In this document: piece after piece, positions 38,276 to 44,618 of the stretch
Position numbering within the stretch: the stretch's first letter is position 1
Layout: every line of letters starts with the position of its first letter
Assembly (NCBI RefSeq): GCF_016807185.1
Contig: NZ_JAEVYN010000003.1
Location: 1 to 64,000 of the forward strand
Direction of reading: 5' to 3'
DNA: 64,000 nt
DNA from: Leptolyngbya sp. Cla-17
GTDB taxonomy: Bacteria; Cyanobacteriota; Cyanobacteriia; Leptolyngbyales; Leptolyngbyaceae
Made by a program: the position numbers and the translations under genes
The notes under the pieces: model-generated
Database searches by the model: none
What the model was told of the DNA's origin: nothing
Seen by the model: only the letters and a program-made list of their open reading frames with translations

Positions 38276-38806
38276 ATGCAGACTGAGCAGCGACAAAAAA
38301 TTCCAATACTTCAGAACCAGGTCGTAGTGTTTTCTAAGAACTACCTGCCCCTGGCACAGATCAACATTAAACGGGCGATCGTTCTACTGGTTACCGGACA
38401 GGCAGAGACCCTGGAGTTCAGCAGCACCCAGCAATGGGAAGTACGCTCTCCCAGTGTCGTACTACAAATCCCAGACCACATCCGGTTGACCAGTGGCAAT
38501 CCAGAGCGGCATTGGAAAGTACCTCCTGTGAATCGTCGGGAAGTCTTCCGCCGCGACAACCACACCTGTCAGTACTGTGGCAGCACTAAGCATTTGACGC
38601 TGGATCACGTTATTCCCCGCTCAAAAGGGGGCCCCCATACCTGGGACAACGTGGTAACCGCCTGCGAGAAGTGCAATTCATGCAAAGGCGATCGCCTTCT
38701 GCATGAAACCGGGATGGTACTCCAAACCAAACCCAAAGCACCGATGCATCCTGCGATCGCCTTCGCCGAGCAGTTCTGGAAAGAACAGCAACCTGTTGAC
38801 CCCTGA
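38276..38806 (+). CDS. HNH endonuclease-family protein
   Basis: 176 residues. The HNH core is CQYCGSTKHLTLDHVIPRSK, then GGPHTWDNVVTACEKCNSCK, with two CxxC zinc pairs and catalytic His in LDH. The N-terminal about 85 residues are a separate domain (VVVFSKNYLPLAQINIKRAI) typical of the cyanobacterial HNH group. GAGGAGAAAACTC gives a good ribosome-binding site. Such genes are often seen beside cyanobacterial tRNA arrays. Whether it cuts DNA for mobility or defence is unknown. Confidence 0.85.
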   Translation: MQTEQRQKIPILQNQVVVFSKNYLPLAQINIKRAIVLLVTGQAETLEFSSTQQWEVRSPSVVLQIPDHIRLTSGNPERHWKVPPVNRREVFRRDNHTCQYCGSTKHLTLDHVIPRSKGGPHTWDNVVTACEKCNSCKGDRLLHETGMVLQTKPKAPMHPAIAFAEQFWKEQQPVDP

Positions 38807-38834
38807 TCTCAAGCCTAGAAAGGAGGCACGACCA

Positions 38835-39221
38835 ATGTTGAAGCTGAATTACACCGACGTTGGGCTGTACATGGAGCGGACCATGACCAACCCCGAACTG
38901 TTGATTGCCCAGCGAGTCCTCCTGGCAATGCGGTTAGGGCGATCGCTCCATATCGAATCCGGTCGCGCCTCCTTTCTGCTGCCTGTTGATATTCCCGAAC
39001 TGGAAGGGCTAGAGATGGCGCTACAGCGGGAATATGGCTCAGTAGTCACCCTCATTGCTGTAGATGAGGAGTTTGTCGAAGTTGGAATCAGCGGAAGCTG
39101 GATTGCCGAGGACAAAGACGCTCACGAAGGAATGTTCCTGGCGGTAATGAGCGATCGCGCTGAATTCCTGACTTACAAACTGTGGCGGATGAGTGAAGCC
39201 CGCATTTCCTCCCTAGCGTAG
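38835..39221 (+). CDS. Unknown 128-residue protein beside the tRNA array
   Basis: Not recognised. AAGGAGG lies 9 bp upstream of the ATG and 28 bp separate it from the HNH gene, so the two form an operon. The product is alpha/beta with no membrane segments: TMTNPELLIAQRVLLAMRLG helical, then VDIPELEGLEMALQ and strands VVTLIAVDEEFVEVGISG. It is the last protein gene before the tRNA array. The role is open. Confidence 0.65.
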   Translation: MLKLNYTDVGLYMERTMTNPELLIAQRVLLAMRLGRSLHIESGRASFLLPVDIPELEGLEMALQREYGSVVTLIAVDEEFVEVGISGSWIAEDKDAHEGMFLAVMSDRAEFLTYKLWRMSEARISSLA

Positions 39222-39241
39222 TGGGGAAACCCAGTAGGAAA

Positions 39242-39273
39242 GGGCGATACGACTATTTCTTTCCCGATCGCCC
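39242..39273 (+). terminator. Weak stem-loop after the HNH operon
   Basis: GGGCGAT (39242-39248) pairs with ATCGCCC (39267-39273), followed by TCTTGCC rather than a T-run. It may limit read-through into the tRNA array. Confidence 0.35.
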
Positions 39274-39292
39274 TCTTGCCTAGAAAAAAAGT

Positions 39293-39378
39293 TGTAGTAC
39301 ACCCTTGACAACTTGCAGCGCGTTTGTAGTATAACTGTAGTATCAACACTACAACCTCTCACAAAGGCTTTGTAGTCA
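39293..39378 (+). promoter_or_regulatory. Promoter of the tRNA array with clustered operator half-sites
   Basis: TTGACA (39305-39310) and TAGTAT (39327-39332) with 16-bp spacing, or TATAAC (39330-39335) with 19-bp spacing, form a sigma-70-type promoter. Five TGTAGT units (39293, 39325, 39336, inverted at 39348, and 39371) cover it, one overlapping the -10 box. They match the half-site of the ribbon-helix-helix operator at 37924-37941. Confidence 0.6.
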
Positions 39379-39413
39379 CCCTTCTGAACCTAGACAACTG
39401 AATCGCCACCTTT

Positions 39414-39489
39414 GGGGGTGTAGCTTAGTCTGGCTCAAAGCAGTCGCCTGTCGAGCGAAAGATCGCGGGTTCAAATCCCGCCATCCCCG
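39414..39489 (+). tRNA. tRNA-Asp(GTC)
   Basis: Acceptor GGGGGTG pairs with CATCCCC; anticodon loop CTGTCGA; T arm GCGGG-TTCAAAT-CCCGC. The anticodon stem has only four good pairs. CCA is not encoded. First gene of the array. Confidence 0.8.
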
Positions 39490-39495
39490 CCTTGT

Positions 39496-39569
39496 AGCAT
39501 CGTGGACGAATAGAGAAGTCGCCGTGCCTCTCAAGCATGGAGAAGCGGGTGCAACCCCCGTCGATGCTC
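39496..39569 (+). tRNA. tRNA-Glu(CTC), degenerate
   Basis: Acceptor AGCATCG/CGATGCT; anticodon stem CGTGC/GCATG with loop CTCTCAA; T loop TGCAACC instead of the normal TTC form. The unusual 5' A and T loop make function uncertain. Confidence 0.55.
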
Positions 39570-39574
39570 CCAAT

Positions 39575-39668
39575 GAGGATGTAGCTCAGATGGACAGAGT
39601 GCTTGTTTCCGAGACAAGTGGTCACAGGTACCGCTTCGCGGAAGCAAGCTACGACCCTGTCATCCTCG
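39575..39668 (+). tRNA. tRNA-Arg(CCG) with T-loop insertion
   Basis: Acceptor GAGGATG/CATCCTC; anticodon stem CTTGT/ACAAG with loop TTCCGAG. The T loop is enlarged by the hairpin element at 39627-39652, so the gene is about 20 nt too long. It may be non-functional unless the insert is tolerated or removed. Confidence 0.75.
39627..39652 (+). repeat. Small hairpin element in tRNA-Arg T loop (copy 1)
   Basis: A 26-nt unit running GGTACC...GCTAC, with inner stem GCTTC-GCG-GAAGC. It is identical to 39890-39915 and similar to 40071-40094. It resembles the very small dispersed repeats known in filamentous cyanobacteria. Confidence 0.8.
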
Positions 39669-39673
39669 CTCGT

Positions 39674-39752
39674 GGGAACGGATTGGCATCACTTGCTCCG
39701 AAATCAACAAACGGACGGTTGCAGGATTGGGGTTCAATTCCCCACGTTTCCA
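39674..39752 (+). tRNA. tRNA-like gene, anticodon not assignable
   Basis: Acceptor GGGAACG/CGTTTCC, T arm TGGGG-TTCAATT-CCCCA and an encoded CCA are clear. The D loop is too long, and the anticodon arm (CAAC...GTTG) has a poor stem. It may be a decayed gene. Confidence 0.45.
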
Positions 39753-39758
39753 CCAAAT

Positions 39759-39830
39759 CTCCAGGTCGCCAAGTGGGAAGGCGTTGGTCTGCAAAACCAA
39801 CTAGCGAGAGTTCGATTCTCTCCCTGGAGT
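39759..39830 (+). tRNA. tRNA-Cys(GCA)
   Basis: Acceptor CTCCAGG/CCTGGAG; anticodon stem TTGGT/ACCAA with loop CTGCAAA; discriminator T then encoded CCA. Confidence 0.9.
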
Positions 39831-39839
39831 CCAAATTAT

Positions 39840-39932
39840 TGCAGCGTAGCTTAATGGCAAAGCCCCAAGCTCATAACTTGGTCATCGCGGGTACCGCTTC
39901 GCGGAAGCAAGCTACAACTCCCGCCGCTGCAA
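39840..39932 (+). tRNA. tRNA-Met(CAT) with T-loop insertion
   Basis: Acceptor TGCAGCG/CGCTGCA; anticodon stem CCAAG/CTTGG with loop CTCATAA; encoded CCA. The T loop carries the 26-nt element at 39890-39915. It could alternatively be the Ile(CAT) type, which sequence alone does not settle. Confidence 0.75.
39890..39915 (+). repeat. Small hairpin element in tRNA-Met T loop (copy 2)
   Basis: Identical over 26 nt to the copy in tRNA-Arg (39627-39652) and located at the same place in the T loop. Confidence 0.85.
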
Positions 39933-39937
39933 CCAAT

Positions 39938-40008
39938 GCACAGATGGTGTAACGGCAACATCGCGGTCTCCAAAACCGTTGTTCGAGGTTCAAATCCTCG
40001 TCTGTGCG
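39938..40008 (+). tRNA. tRNA-Trp(CCA)
   Basis: Acceptor GCACAGA/TCTGTGC; anticodon stem CGGT/ACCG with loop CTCCAAA; T arm CGAGG-TTCAAAT-CCTCG. Confidence 0.9.
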
Positions 40009-40017
40009 TTCTACGGC

Positions 40018-40112
40018 GTGCCCTCATCCGAGAAGCCTACATACTGGTCACTCGCCTAAACAGCGAAGTAGGTACCCTGCGGGAAGCAAGCTACGACTCC
40101 TACAGCCTCCGC
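40018..40112 (+). tRNA. Degenerate tRNA-like element with third hairpin insertion
   Basis: T stem GTAGG/CCTAC enclosing the insertion, an anticodon-like arm TCGC-CTAAACA-GCGA and a 3' AGCCTCC-G-CCA are visible. No matching 5' acceptor strand is found. Probably a dead tRNA gene. Confidence 0.35.
40071..40094 (+). repeat. Small hairpin element (copy 3, variant)
   Basis: A 24-nt unit with the same GGTACC start and GAAGCAAGCTAC end as copies 1 and 2, but the inner hairpin reads CCCTGCGGG. It sits in the T-arm position of a tRNA-like gene. Confidence 0.75.
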
Positions 40113-40173
40113 CAACTTGGAGGCTGAAAAAACAGCTTCTCAAACTTGCACGTTGTAGAAATCTCAAAGTTTG

Positions 40174-40243
40174 GTGCCGTAGGCAAATTGGTAAAGCCGT
40201 CGATCTTTCAAGTCGATGCTTGCGGGTTCAACTCGTCGGCACT
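40174..40243 (+). tRNA. tRNA-Glu(TTC)
   Basis: Acceptor GTGCCG/CGGCAC; anticodon stem TCGAT/GTCGA with loop CTTTCAA. The T stem is imperfect. Confidence 0.75.
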
Positions 40244-40257
40244 GCCAAATTCAACAT

Positions 40258-40339
40258 GGGTCGGCTCGCCTATCAGCGTGGGCAACTGTCTGTAAAACAG
40301 CCGCTTCTTGCGTTGCAGGTGCGACTCCTGCCCGACCTA
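40258..40339 (+). tRNA. tRNA-Tyr(GTA)
   Basis: Acceptor GGGTCGG/CCGACCT; loop CTGTAAA; long variable arm (class II) as expected; T arm GCAGG-TGCGACT-CCTGC; encoded CCA. Confidence 0.85.
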
Positions 40340-40349
40340 CCAAATCTAT

Positions 40350-40430
40350 GGAGAGTAAATCGATCAGGCGATCGGCGCTGTTTGCTAAACAGATGGATGA
40401 ACAATTGTGGTTCGACTCCACTGCTCTCCG
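40350..40430 (+). tRNA. tRNA-Ser(GCT)
   Basis: Acceptor GGAGAGT/GCTCTCC; anticodon stem CTGT/ACAG with loop TTGCTAA; long variable arm. Confidence 0.85.
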
Positions 40431-40435
40431 GCTCT

Positions 40436-40510
40436 GAGAACGTGGTGTAACTGGATAAACACATCGGTCTACGAAACCGAAGAGTGAAGGTTCAACTCCT
40501 TCCGTTCTCG
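40436..40510 (+). tRNA. tRNA-Arg(ACG)
   Basis: Acceptor GAGAACG/CGTTCTC; anticodon stem TCGGT/ACCGA with loop CTACGAA; encoded CCA. Confidence 0.9.
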
Positions 40511-40518
40511 CCAATCAT

Positions 40519-40601
40519 GGAGGGCACCGCTGAATGGTCGGCAACTGGTCTTGAAAACCAGGGTAGTCCTTGGGCTAGGGGTTCGATTCCTCTGCTCTCC
40601 G
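40519..40601 (+). tRNA. tRNA-Ser(TGA)
   Basis: Acceptor GGAGGGC/GCTCTCC; anticodon stem CTGGT/ACCAG with loop CTTGAAA; long variable arm. Confidence 0.9.
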
Positions 40602-40606
40602 CTTGT

Positions 40607-40679
40607 GGGAAGTTGGTGAAGCTGGTGCTCACGTGCCGCTGAAGACGGCGAGAAGGCGGTTCAATCCCGTCACTTCCCA
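40607..40679 (+). tRNA. tRNA-Phe(GAA)
   Basis: Acceptor GGGAAGT/ACTTCCC; anticodon stem GCCG/CGGC with loop CTGAAGA; T arm GGCGG-TTCAATC-CCGTC. Confidence 0.8.
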
Positions 40680-40684
40680 CTCGT

Positions 40685-40756
40685 TGCCCTATAGCTCAAT
40701 GGCAGAGCGAGCGGCTGTTAACCGTGAGGTTGCAGGTTCAAGTCCTGCTAGGGCAG
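40685..40756 (+). tRNA. tRNA-Asn(GTT)
   Basis: Acceptor TGCCCTA/TAGGGCA; anticodon loop CTGTTAA; T arm GCAGG-TTCAAGT-CCTGC; encoded CCA. Confidence 0.92.
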
Positions 40757-40764
40757 CCATTTAT

Positions 40765-40837
40765 TGCAGGATGGACGATTGGCAAGTCGCTCTGACTCTG
40801 AATCAGAGAGAGGTTGGTTCAACCCCAACTCCTGCAT
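40765..40837 (+). tRNA. tRNA-Gln(CTG)
   Basis: Acceptor TGCAGGA/TCCTGCA; anticodon stem CTGA/TCAG with loop CTCTGAA; encoded CCA. Confidence 0.85.
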
Positions 40838-40846
40838 CCATTTCAA

Positions 40847-40919
40847 TGCCCTGTGGTGTAACTGGCAACATCCCGCTCTTTGAAAGCGAAGATTCCAGGT
40901 TCAAACCCTGGCGGGGCAG
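40847..40919 (+). tRNA. tRNA-Gln(TTG)
   Basis: Acceptor TGCCCTG/CGGGGCA; anticodon stem CGCT/AGCG with loop CTTTGAA; T arm CCAGG-TTCAAAC-CCTGG. Confidence 0.88.
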
Positions 40920-40971
40920 TTAGGAGGTAAACAGTCGCCTGGGCCATTCCCCTGTATTCCTCCCATCTCTC

Positions 40972-41045
<74 letters not shown>

Positions 41046-41053
41046 CCAAACAT

Positions 41054-41126
41054 CGGGATGTAATTCAGTGGTCAGAAGCCTTGGTTTGGGACCAAGGAGT
41101 CGTGGGTTCAAATCCTACCATCCCGA
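41054..41126 (+). tRNA. tRNA-Pro(TGG)
   Basis: Acceptor CGGGATG/CATCCCG; anticodon stem CTTGG/CCAAG with loop TTTGGGA; encoded CCA. Confidence 0.92.
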
Positions 41127-41132
41127 CCATTT

Positions 41133-41206
41133 GCCCTTGTGACGGAACTGCCAGACGTGCTGGCTTCAGAGACCAGATTTTGTGGGTTCGACTCCCACCA
41201 AGGGTA
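41133..41206 (+). tRNA. tRNA-Leu(CAG), short variable loop
   Basis: Acceptor GCCCTTG/CAAGGGT; anticodon stem CTGGC/ACCAG with one mismatch and loop TTCAGAG; only about five nt in the variable loop, unlike normal leucine tRNAs. Confidence 0.7.
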
Positions 41207-41211
41207 CTGAT

Positions 41212-41284
41212 GCTCCTGTGGCGGAAGGGAAGACGCTCTAGACCGAGGATCTAGGTTTTGTGGGTTCGATTCCCACCGGGAGTA
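41212..41284 (+). tRNA. tRNA-Leu(GAG), short variable loop
   Basis: Acceptor GCTCCTG/CGGGAGT; anticodon stem CTAGA/TCTAG with loop CCGAGGA, where C replaces the usual T33; short variable loop; encoded CCA. Confidence 0.7.
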
Positions 41285-41288
41285 CCAA

Positions 41289-41363
41289 GCACCGAAGGCG
41301 GAAGTGGTGGACGCGCACGCCCGATAAGCGTGTTATTAGCAGGTTCGACTCCTGCTCGGTGTA
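41289..41363 (+). tRNA. tRNA-Ile(GAT)
   Basis: Acceptor GCACCGA/TCGGTGT; anticodon stem CACGC/GCGTG with loop CCGATAA, again C at position 33; encoded CCA. Confidence 0.8.
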
Positions 41364-41371
41364 CCAAATAT

Positions 41372-41443
41372 CTGAGTGTGGTGCAGTGGGAGCACGTCGG
41401 TTCGGGGAACCGGAGGTCGTAGGTTCAATCCCTACCACTGAGA
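41372..41443 (+). tRNA. tRNA-Pro(GGG)
   Basis: Acceptor CTGAGTG/CACTGAG with one G-G mismatch; loop TCGGGGA with C33; encoded CCA. Confidence 0.75.
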
Positions 41444-41449
41444 CCATTC

Positions 41450-41522
41450 GGGTCGTTAGCTCAACGGTTAGAGTGGCTGCCTTTTAAGCAGACAGATCAG
41501 AGTTCAAATCTCTGGCGACCCA
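41450..41522 (+). tRNA. tRNA-Lys(TTT)
   Basis: Acceptor GGGTCGT/GCGACCC; anticodon stem CTGC/GCAG with loop CTTTTAA; encoded CCA. Confidence 0.93.
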
Positions 41523-41532
41523 CCAATGCTTC

Positions 41533-41605
41533 GGGTTGTTAGCTCAGTTGGTAGAGCAGCCGCCTCTTAAGCGGAAGTGCATAGGTTCAAACCCTATACA
41601 ACCCA
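41533..41605 (+). tRNA. tRNA-Lys(CTT)
   Basis: Acceptor GGGTTGT/ACAACCC; anticodon stem CCGC/GCGG with loop CTCTTAA; encoded CCA. Confidence 0.93.
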
Positions 41606-41611
41606 CCAAAT

Positions 41612-41685
41612 ACCCCTGTGACGCAATTGGCAGACGTGTCCGGCTTAAACCCGGATTGTTGCGAGTTCGACTCTCGCCGGGGGTA
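41612..41685 (+). tRNA. tRNA-Leu(TAA), short variable loop
   Basis: Acceptor ACCCCTG/CGGGGGT; anticodon stem CCGG/CCGG with loop CTTAAAC; about five-nt variable loop, so class I in size. Confidence 0.75.
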
Positions 41686-41686
41686 T

Positions 41687-41758
41687 AGCGGGGATAGAGC
41701 AAGAGCGGCTCGGCAGTCTCATAAGCTGCGATCGGTGAGTGCAACTCTCACCCCCGCG
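41687..41758 (+). tRNA. tRNA-Met(CAT), initiator-like end
   Basis: Stem GCGGGG/CCCCGC with an unpaired first position, as in initiator tRNA; loop CTCATAA. The three G-C pairs of a true initiator anticodon stem are absent, so the assignment is uncertain. Confidence 0.65.
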
Positions 41759-41768
41759 TCTAACAAAC

Positions 41769-41840
41769 GCAGGTGTGATGTAACGGGCAACATGAGGCTC
41801 TCGTACAGCCTTCATGCAGGTTCAACTCCTGTCACCTGCT
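41769..41840 (+). tRNA. tRNA-Thr(CGT)
   Basis: Acceptor GCAGGTG/CACCTGC; anticodon stem AGGCT/AGCCT with loop CTCGTAC; encoded CCA. Confidence 0.9.
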
Positions 41841-41846
41841 CCAAAT

Positions 41847-41918
41847 GCAGACGTGGTGTAACGGGCAACACAGGGGCTTGGTACGCTCCCGATATGGGTT
41901 CAACCCCCATCGTCTGCT
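41847..41918 (+). tRNA. tRNA-Thr(GGT)
   Basis: Acceptor GCAGACG/CGTCTGC; anticodon stem GGGGC/GCTCC with loop TTGGTAC; encoded CCA. Confidence 0.88.
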
Positions 41919-41926
41919 CCAAATGT

Positions 41927-41999
41927 GCTGGTGTAGCTCAGTTGGCAGAGCAATCGCCTTGTAAGCGATGGGTTGCAGGTTCAACTCCTGTCACCAGCC
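41927..41999 (+). tRNA. tRNA-Thr(TGT)
   Basis: Acceptor GCTGGTG/CACCAGC; anticodon stem TCGC/GCGA with loop CTTGTAA; encoded CCA. Confidence 0.92.
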
Positions 42000-42006
42000 C
42001 CAGAAT

Positions 42007-42078
42007 GCGATCGTGGTGCAGCGGCAAGCACCTCTGGCTTCCACCCAGAAGACACGAGTTCGAGTCTCGTCGATCGCT
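42007..42078 (+). tRNA. tRNA-Gly(TCC)
   Basis: Acceptor GCGATCG/CGATCGC; anticodon stem TCTGG/CCAGA with loop CTTCCAC. The acceptor stem overlaps HIP1-like sequence. Confidence 0.9.
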
Positions 42079-42101
42079 CTGAACCAATAATGGTTCTGCC
42101 T

Positions 42102-42173
42102 GCGATCGTGATGTAACGGCTAGCATCTGAGTCTGCCAGTCTCAGCGTATGGGTTCGAGTCCCATCGATCGCT
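42102..42173 (+). tRNA. tRNA-Gly(GCC)
   Basis: Acceptor GCGATCG/CGATCGC; loop CTGCCAG on a TGAG/CTCA stem; T arm ATGGG-TTCGAGT-CCCAT. Confidence 0.85.
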
Positions 42174-42178
42174 CTCAT

Positions 42179-42250
42179 AGTCCTGTAGCTCAATGGTGGA
42201 GCGGGTTCCTTACAAGAACAGGGTTGCGGGTTCAAATCCTGCCAGGACTA
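42179..42250 (+). tRNA. tRNA-Val(TAC)
   Basis: Acceptor AGTCCTG/CAGGACT; anticodon stem GTTC/GAAC with loop CTTACAA; encoded CCA. Confidence 0.92.
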
Positions 42251-42258
42251 CCAATTAT

Positions 42259-42332
42259 GGGCGTGTCGCCTAAGGGATAAGGGCATCGGTCTTCTAAACC
42301 GACTCGTATAGGTTCGACTCCTATCACGCCTG
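42259..42332 (+). tRNA. tRNA-Arg(TCT)
   Basis: Acceptor GGGCGTG/CACGCCT; anticodon stem TCGGT/ACCGA with loop CTTCTAA; encoded CCA. Confidence 0.9.
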
Positions 42333-42340
42333 CCAAACAT

Positions 42341-42414
42341 GGGTCTGTAGCTTAACTGGGAAAGCGTCTGCCTTGCAAGCAGAAAGATGTCGGTTCAACT
42401 CCGACCAGAATCCA
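42341..42414 (+). tRNA. tRNA-Ala(TGC)
   Basis: Anticodon stem TCTGC/GCAGA with loop CTTGCAA; T arm GTCGG-TTCAACT-CCGAC. The acceptor (GGGTCTG versus CAGAATCC) has a mismatch and one extra base; CCA follows. Confidence 0.75.
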
Positions 42415-42419
42415 CCAAT

Positions 42420-42495
42420 GGTGCTTAAAGTCGAAGCGGTCGAGACACCAGCCTGTGAAGCTGGCTATTAGCGGGTTCGAGTCCCGTTAAGCACC
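42420..42495 (+). tRNA. tRNA-His(GTG)
   Basis: Acceptor GTGCTTA/TAAGCAC with the extra 5' G paired to C73, the His hallmark; anticodon stem CCAGC/GCTGG with loop CTGTGAA. Last gene of the array. Confidence 0.92.
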
Positions 42496-42542
42496 CTTAA
42501 GATGATGAACAACTGAACAGATGGAATCAGGAATACGATCGC

Positions 42543-43388
42543 CTACGCAATCCGAGCAATAAACTGTACTGGACTCAGGTTGCAAATGTGATCCAATGCG
42601 CCTGTGAGTGTAAACAGCCGTGGATCATCCCGGAATCGAAACACACGGTATAGATGGTAATGATCGCTGTAATTCTGGGAAACCATTACCTCATTCTGAG
42701 AAACGAAGAAGGGGACTTGCTTACCATAGGCAGTTGTCTTGACTTCGATGAAGCGATCGCGCCCATCCGCTTCAAACGATCGAACATCAAAACCAGCCCC
42801 ATCTCCCTCAGTCACAGCAATGTGTTCTACTCGGTATGCAAGGCTTTCTTGCCCCAATCGGATGAGCCGTGCTCGCTCAAAATTAAGCACAAATTCTTCA
42901 CCAGCCCTGCCAAGGGAGGCATTACGAGCTTCTCGTTCCAGATAATTAATGGCAGGACGGACACGACGCAACGGTTCCGATCGCTCTGCGGTTGGCGCAG
43001 GGGTGTATGGTTCAGGAGGAGAATCAAGCCGAGATAGCAAATCCTCTACGGTCGGGATGTTGGCAGGTTCCTCCACTGCCTGCTGCACAATTGCGCTAAA
43101 GCTTGAATCAGAACTGATGCGATCAGCGACAACCTCATAAAGTAGGGATTGATAATTACCCAACGGCTTGTAGCCAAAGATGTAGGGATAGCCAAACTCC
43201 ATTAGGATGGCACTGATATTTTGGTGCTTTCGCTCAATGGCTCCTTCCGATCTCCCGTTGAGAAGCTGGATAAGGTTCCGTCGATGTGCCGCTTTGTTGT
43301 AAGGCTCCCGTCGTAATTCCAGGGAGAGCATGGCGAAGTAATCTGAAACAACAGCCTCGACTTCCGCTTGTGACCACTCACTCGGCAC
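42543..43388 (-). CDS. DUF3883-type putative nuclease
   Basis: 281 residues. The C-terminal domain has GRAGEEFVLNFERARLIRLG (about 160-180) and the core GFDVRSFEADGRDRFIEVKT, with Asp 201, Glu 215 and Lys 217 in a PD-(D/E)xK arrangement, as in DUF3883 proteins found with restriction and defence genes. The N-terminal part (about 1-90) has helices and HRRNLIQLLNGRSEGAIERK, as in a group of HNH/DUF3883 proteins. It is encoded opposite to the tRNA array and ends 47 bp from it. A role in protecting or mobilising the array locus is possible but unproven. Confidence 0.75.
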   Translation of the reverse strand: MPSEWSQAEVEAVVSDYFAMLSLELRREPYNKAAHRRNLIQLLNGRSEGAIERKHQNISAILMEFGYPYIFGYKPLGNYQSLLYEVVADRISSDSSFSAIVQQAVEEPANIPTVEDLLSRLDSPPEPYTPAPTAERSEPLRRVRPAINYLEREARNASLGRAGEEFVLNFERARLIRLGQESLAYRVEHIAVTEGDGAGFDVRSFEADGRDRFIEVKTTAYGKQVPFFVSQNEVMVSQNYSDHYHLYRVFRFRDDPRLFTLTGALDHICNLSPVQFIARIA

Positions 43389-43436
43389 GTCATCTTCCCT
43401 TGGAACTGAGAAATTGAATCTTCAATGCCTCAAAGC

Positions 43437-43970
43437 TCATACCGCCGTTGTTACAGGCTGCGTTTTTCCTGCGCTCAACACCCGTGATGAGATGGAGTGC
43501 GATGCGGCTTCTGCCATTGCCTGCCAGTCTTCCTGGGTGAAAATTTCCGTCAAAAGTGACACTGCTTGCTTCCCGGTCGCTGGGTTCATATTTCCCGGAT
43601 CAACACTTTCTGCCAGGATCCTATTAATCCTTGCCAGTTGAGTTTCAGTTGGATTGGTTAAATGATGACGAATCAACCGCCGAGCGATCGCATAGGTGTC
43701 GTCAAACCCCGCACCCAAATCCCAGGATTCCATCCACTGTCGTAAGGCTGTAAAGAGAATTGCCTGGACTTTCATCTGCTGCCGCAACTGCTGGTCTTGT
43801 TCGCTCGTGAGTGCAGCGATAGTTTGGCTAAACCCTTTCATCGGCAGTCCTGCTTCTACCTGCACCCCGTCTTCAACTTGAGTAGACTCGCGCAACCACG
43901 CCTCGTTGTTGCACAAATCCATTAAGTCTCCACTTTGGGCATATTGGGCAGCGAGGGTGGGATCATCCAT
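43437..43970 (-). CDS. Unknown 177-residue protein
   Basis: Not recognised. The product is soluble and helical (QQMKVQAILFTALRQWMESW; ARRLIRHHLTNPTETQLARI) with an acidic N-terminus. It lies 48 bp upstream of the DUF3883-like gene on the same strand, so the two may share a transcript. Confidence 0.6.
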   Translation of the reverse strand: MDDPTLAAQYAQSGDLMDLCNNEAWLRESTQVEDGVQVEAGLPMKGFSQTIAALTSEQDQQLRQQMKVQAILFTALRQWMESWDLGAGFDDTYAIARRLIRHHLTNPTETQLARINRILAESVDPGNMNPATGKQAVSLLTEIFTQEDWQAMAEAASHSISSRVLSAGKTQPVTTAV

Positions 43971-43999
43971 CGAAAACTTTCCTAGAAATTATGGCAAAC

Positions 44000-44542
44000 T
44001 TAGCGCCGGAGCACACCGTATTCAAAGTATACCAAGCCCTCCTTGTCTGGATCTGGGTCATACTCCGGCATTTGGTTGCGACGATAAAATTCTTCTGACT
44101 CGGGTAAAGCGTGAAGCCCGACTCGACCGCTATATCCTAATTCCAGGCTGCGCTGCCGCGCAAACAGCAATAGGGTTCGTCCTACCCCCCGTAAGTATGG
44201 TGGGTCTTCCAAGCGCCGACGGTTCCAGGGAGCCACAGCCAATGCTTCAACATAAACCAATGGGTAACGCTGGGGAAGTTGAGATCGGTGCCACTGAGTC
44301 TCAAGAAACATCAGTCCCTGAGTCAGACTGTCCACTTCAATTGCGTAAGCTTCATACCGGGACTCCTGATTGCCTTGCCGTAGCTTGTAGTCCCAACTCC
44401 AATAGCTATCAGGTTGCTCGGTTGCCCTCAAAACACCTTTCCAAATTGTCTCAAAATCCTCTAAGTGGCGATCGCTCATGCTACAGAGTAGTCCAGCTAC
44501 GATGTCTCCTGTTCCACTTAGCAGTTGAATCGATCGTTGCAT
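44000..44542 (-). CDS. GNAT-family N-acetyltransferase
   Basis: 180 residues. The acetyl-CoA fold is seen in YVEALAVAPWNR (strand 4), then RGVGRTLLLFARQRSLELGY (a GxGxxL variant of the Q/RxxGxG/A loop) and GRVGLHALPESEEFYRRNQM (strand 5 and tail). It starts with an N-terminal extension of about 25 residues. The substrate is unknown. It lies 29 bp before the 177-codon gene on the same strand. Confidence 0.8.
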   Translation of the reverse strand: MQRSIQLLSGTGDIVAGLLCSMSDRHLEDFETIWKGVLRATEQPDSYWSWDYKLRQGNQESRYEAYAIEVDSLTQGLMFLETQWHRSQLPQRYPLVYVEALAVAPWNRRRLEDPPYLRGVGRTLLLFARQRSLELGYSGRVGLHALPESEEFYRRNQMPEYDPDPDKEGLVYFEYGVLRR

Positions 44543-44618
44543 TCCCAGAAATTAAAGTGATGGTTCAGAACGTTGCGAGTAATGGTATCTCCAGAGAGTA
44601 TCTCATGCTGCTGCTGTA

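Noticed and set aside
40099..40121. Stem-loop AGCCTCC...GGAGGCT as an internal terminator of the tRNA array
   Set aside because: It is followed by A residues, not T, on the plus strand, and the 5' strand looks like a tRNA acceptor end.
40922..40966. Possible short tRNA remnant between Gln(TTG) and the TAG tRNA
   Set aside because: GGAGG...CCTCC could be an acceptor stem, but there is no anticodon or T arm.
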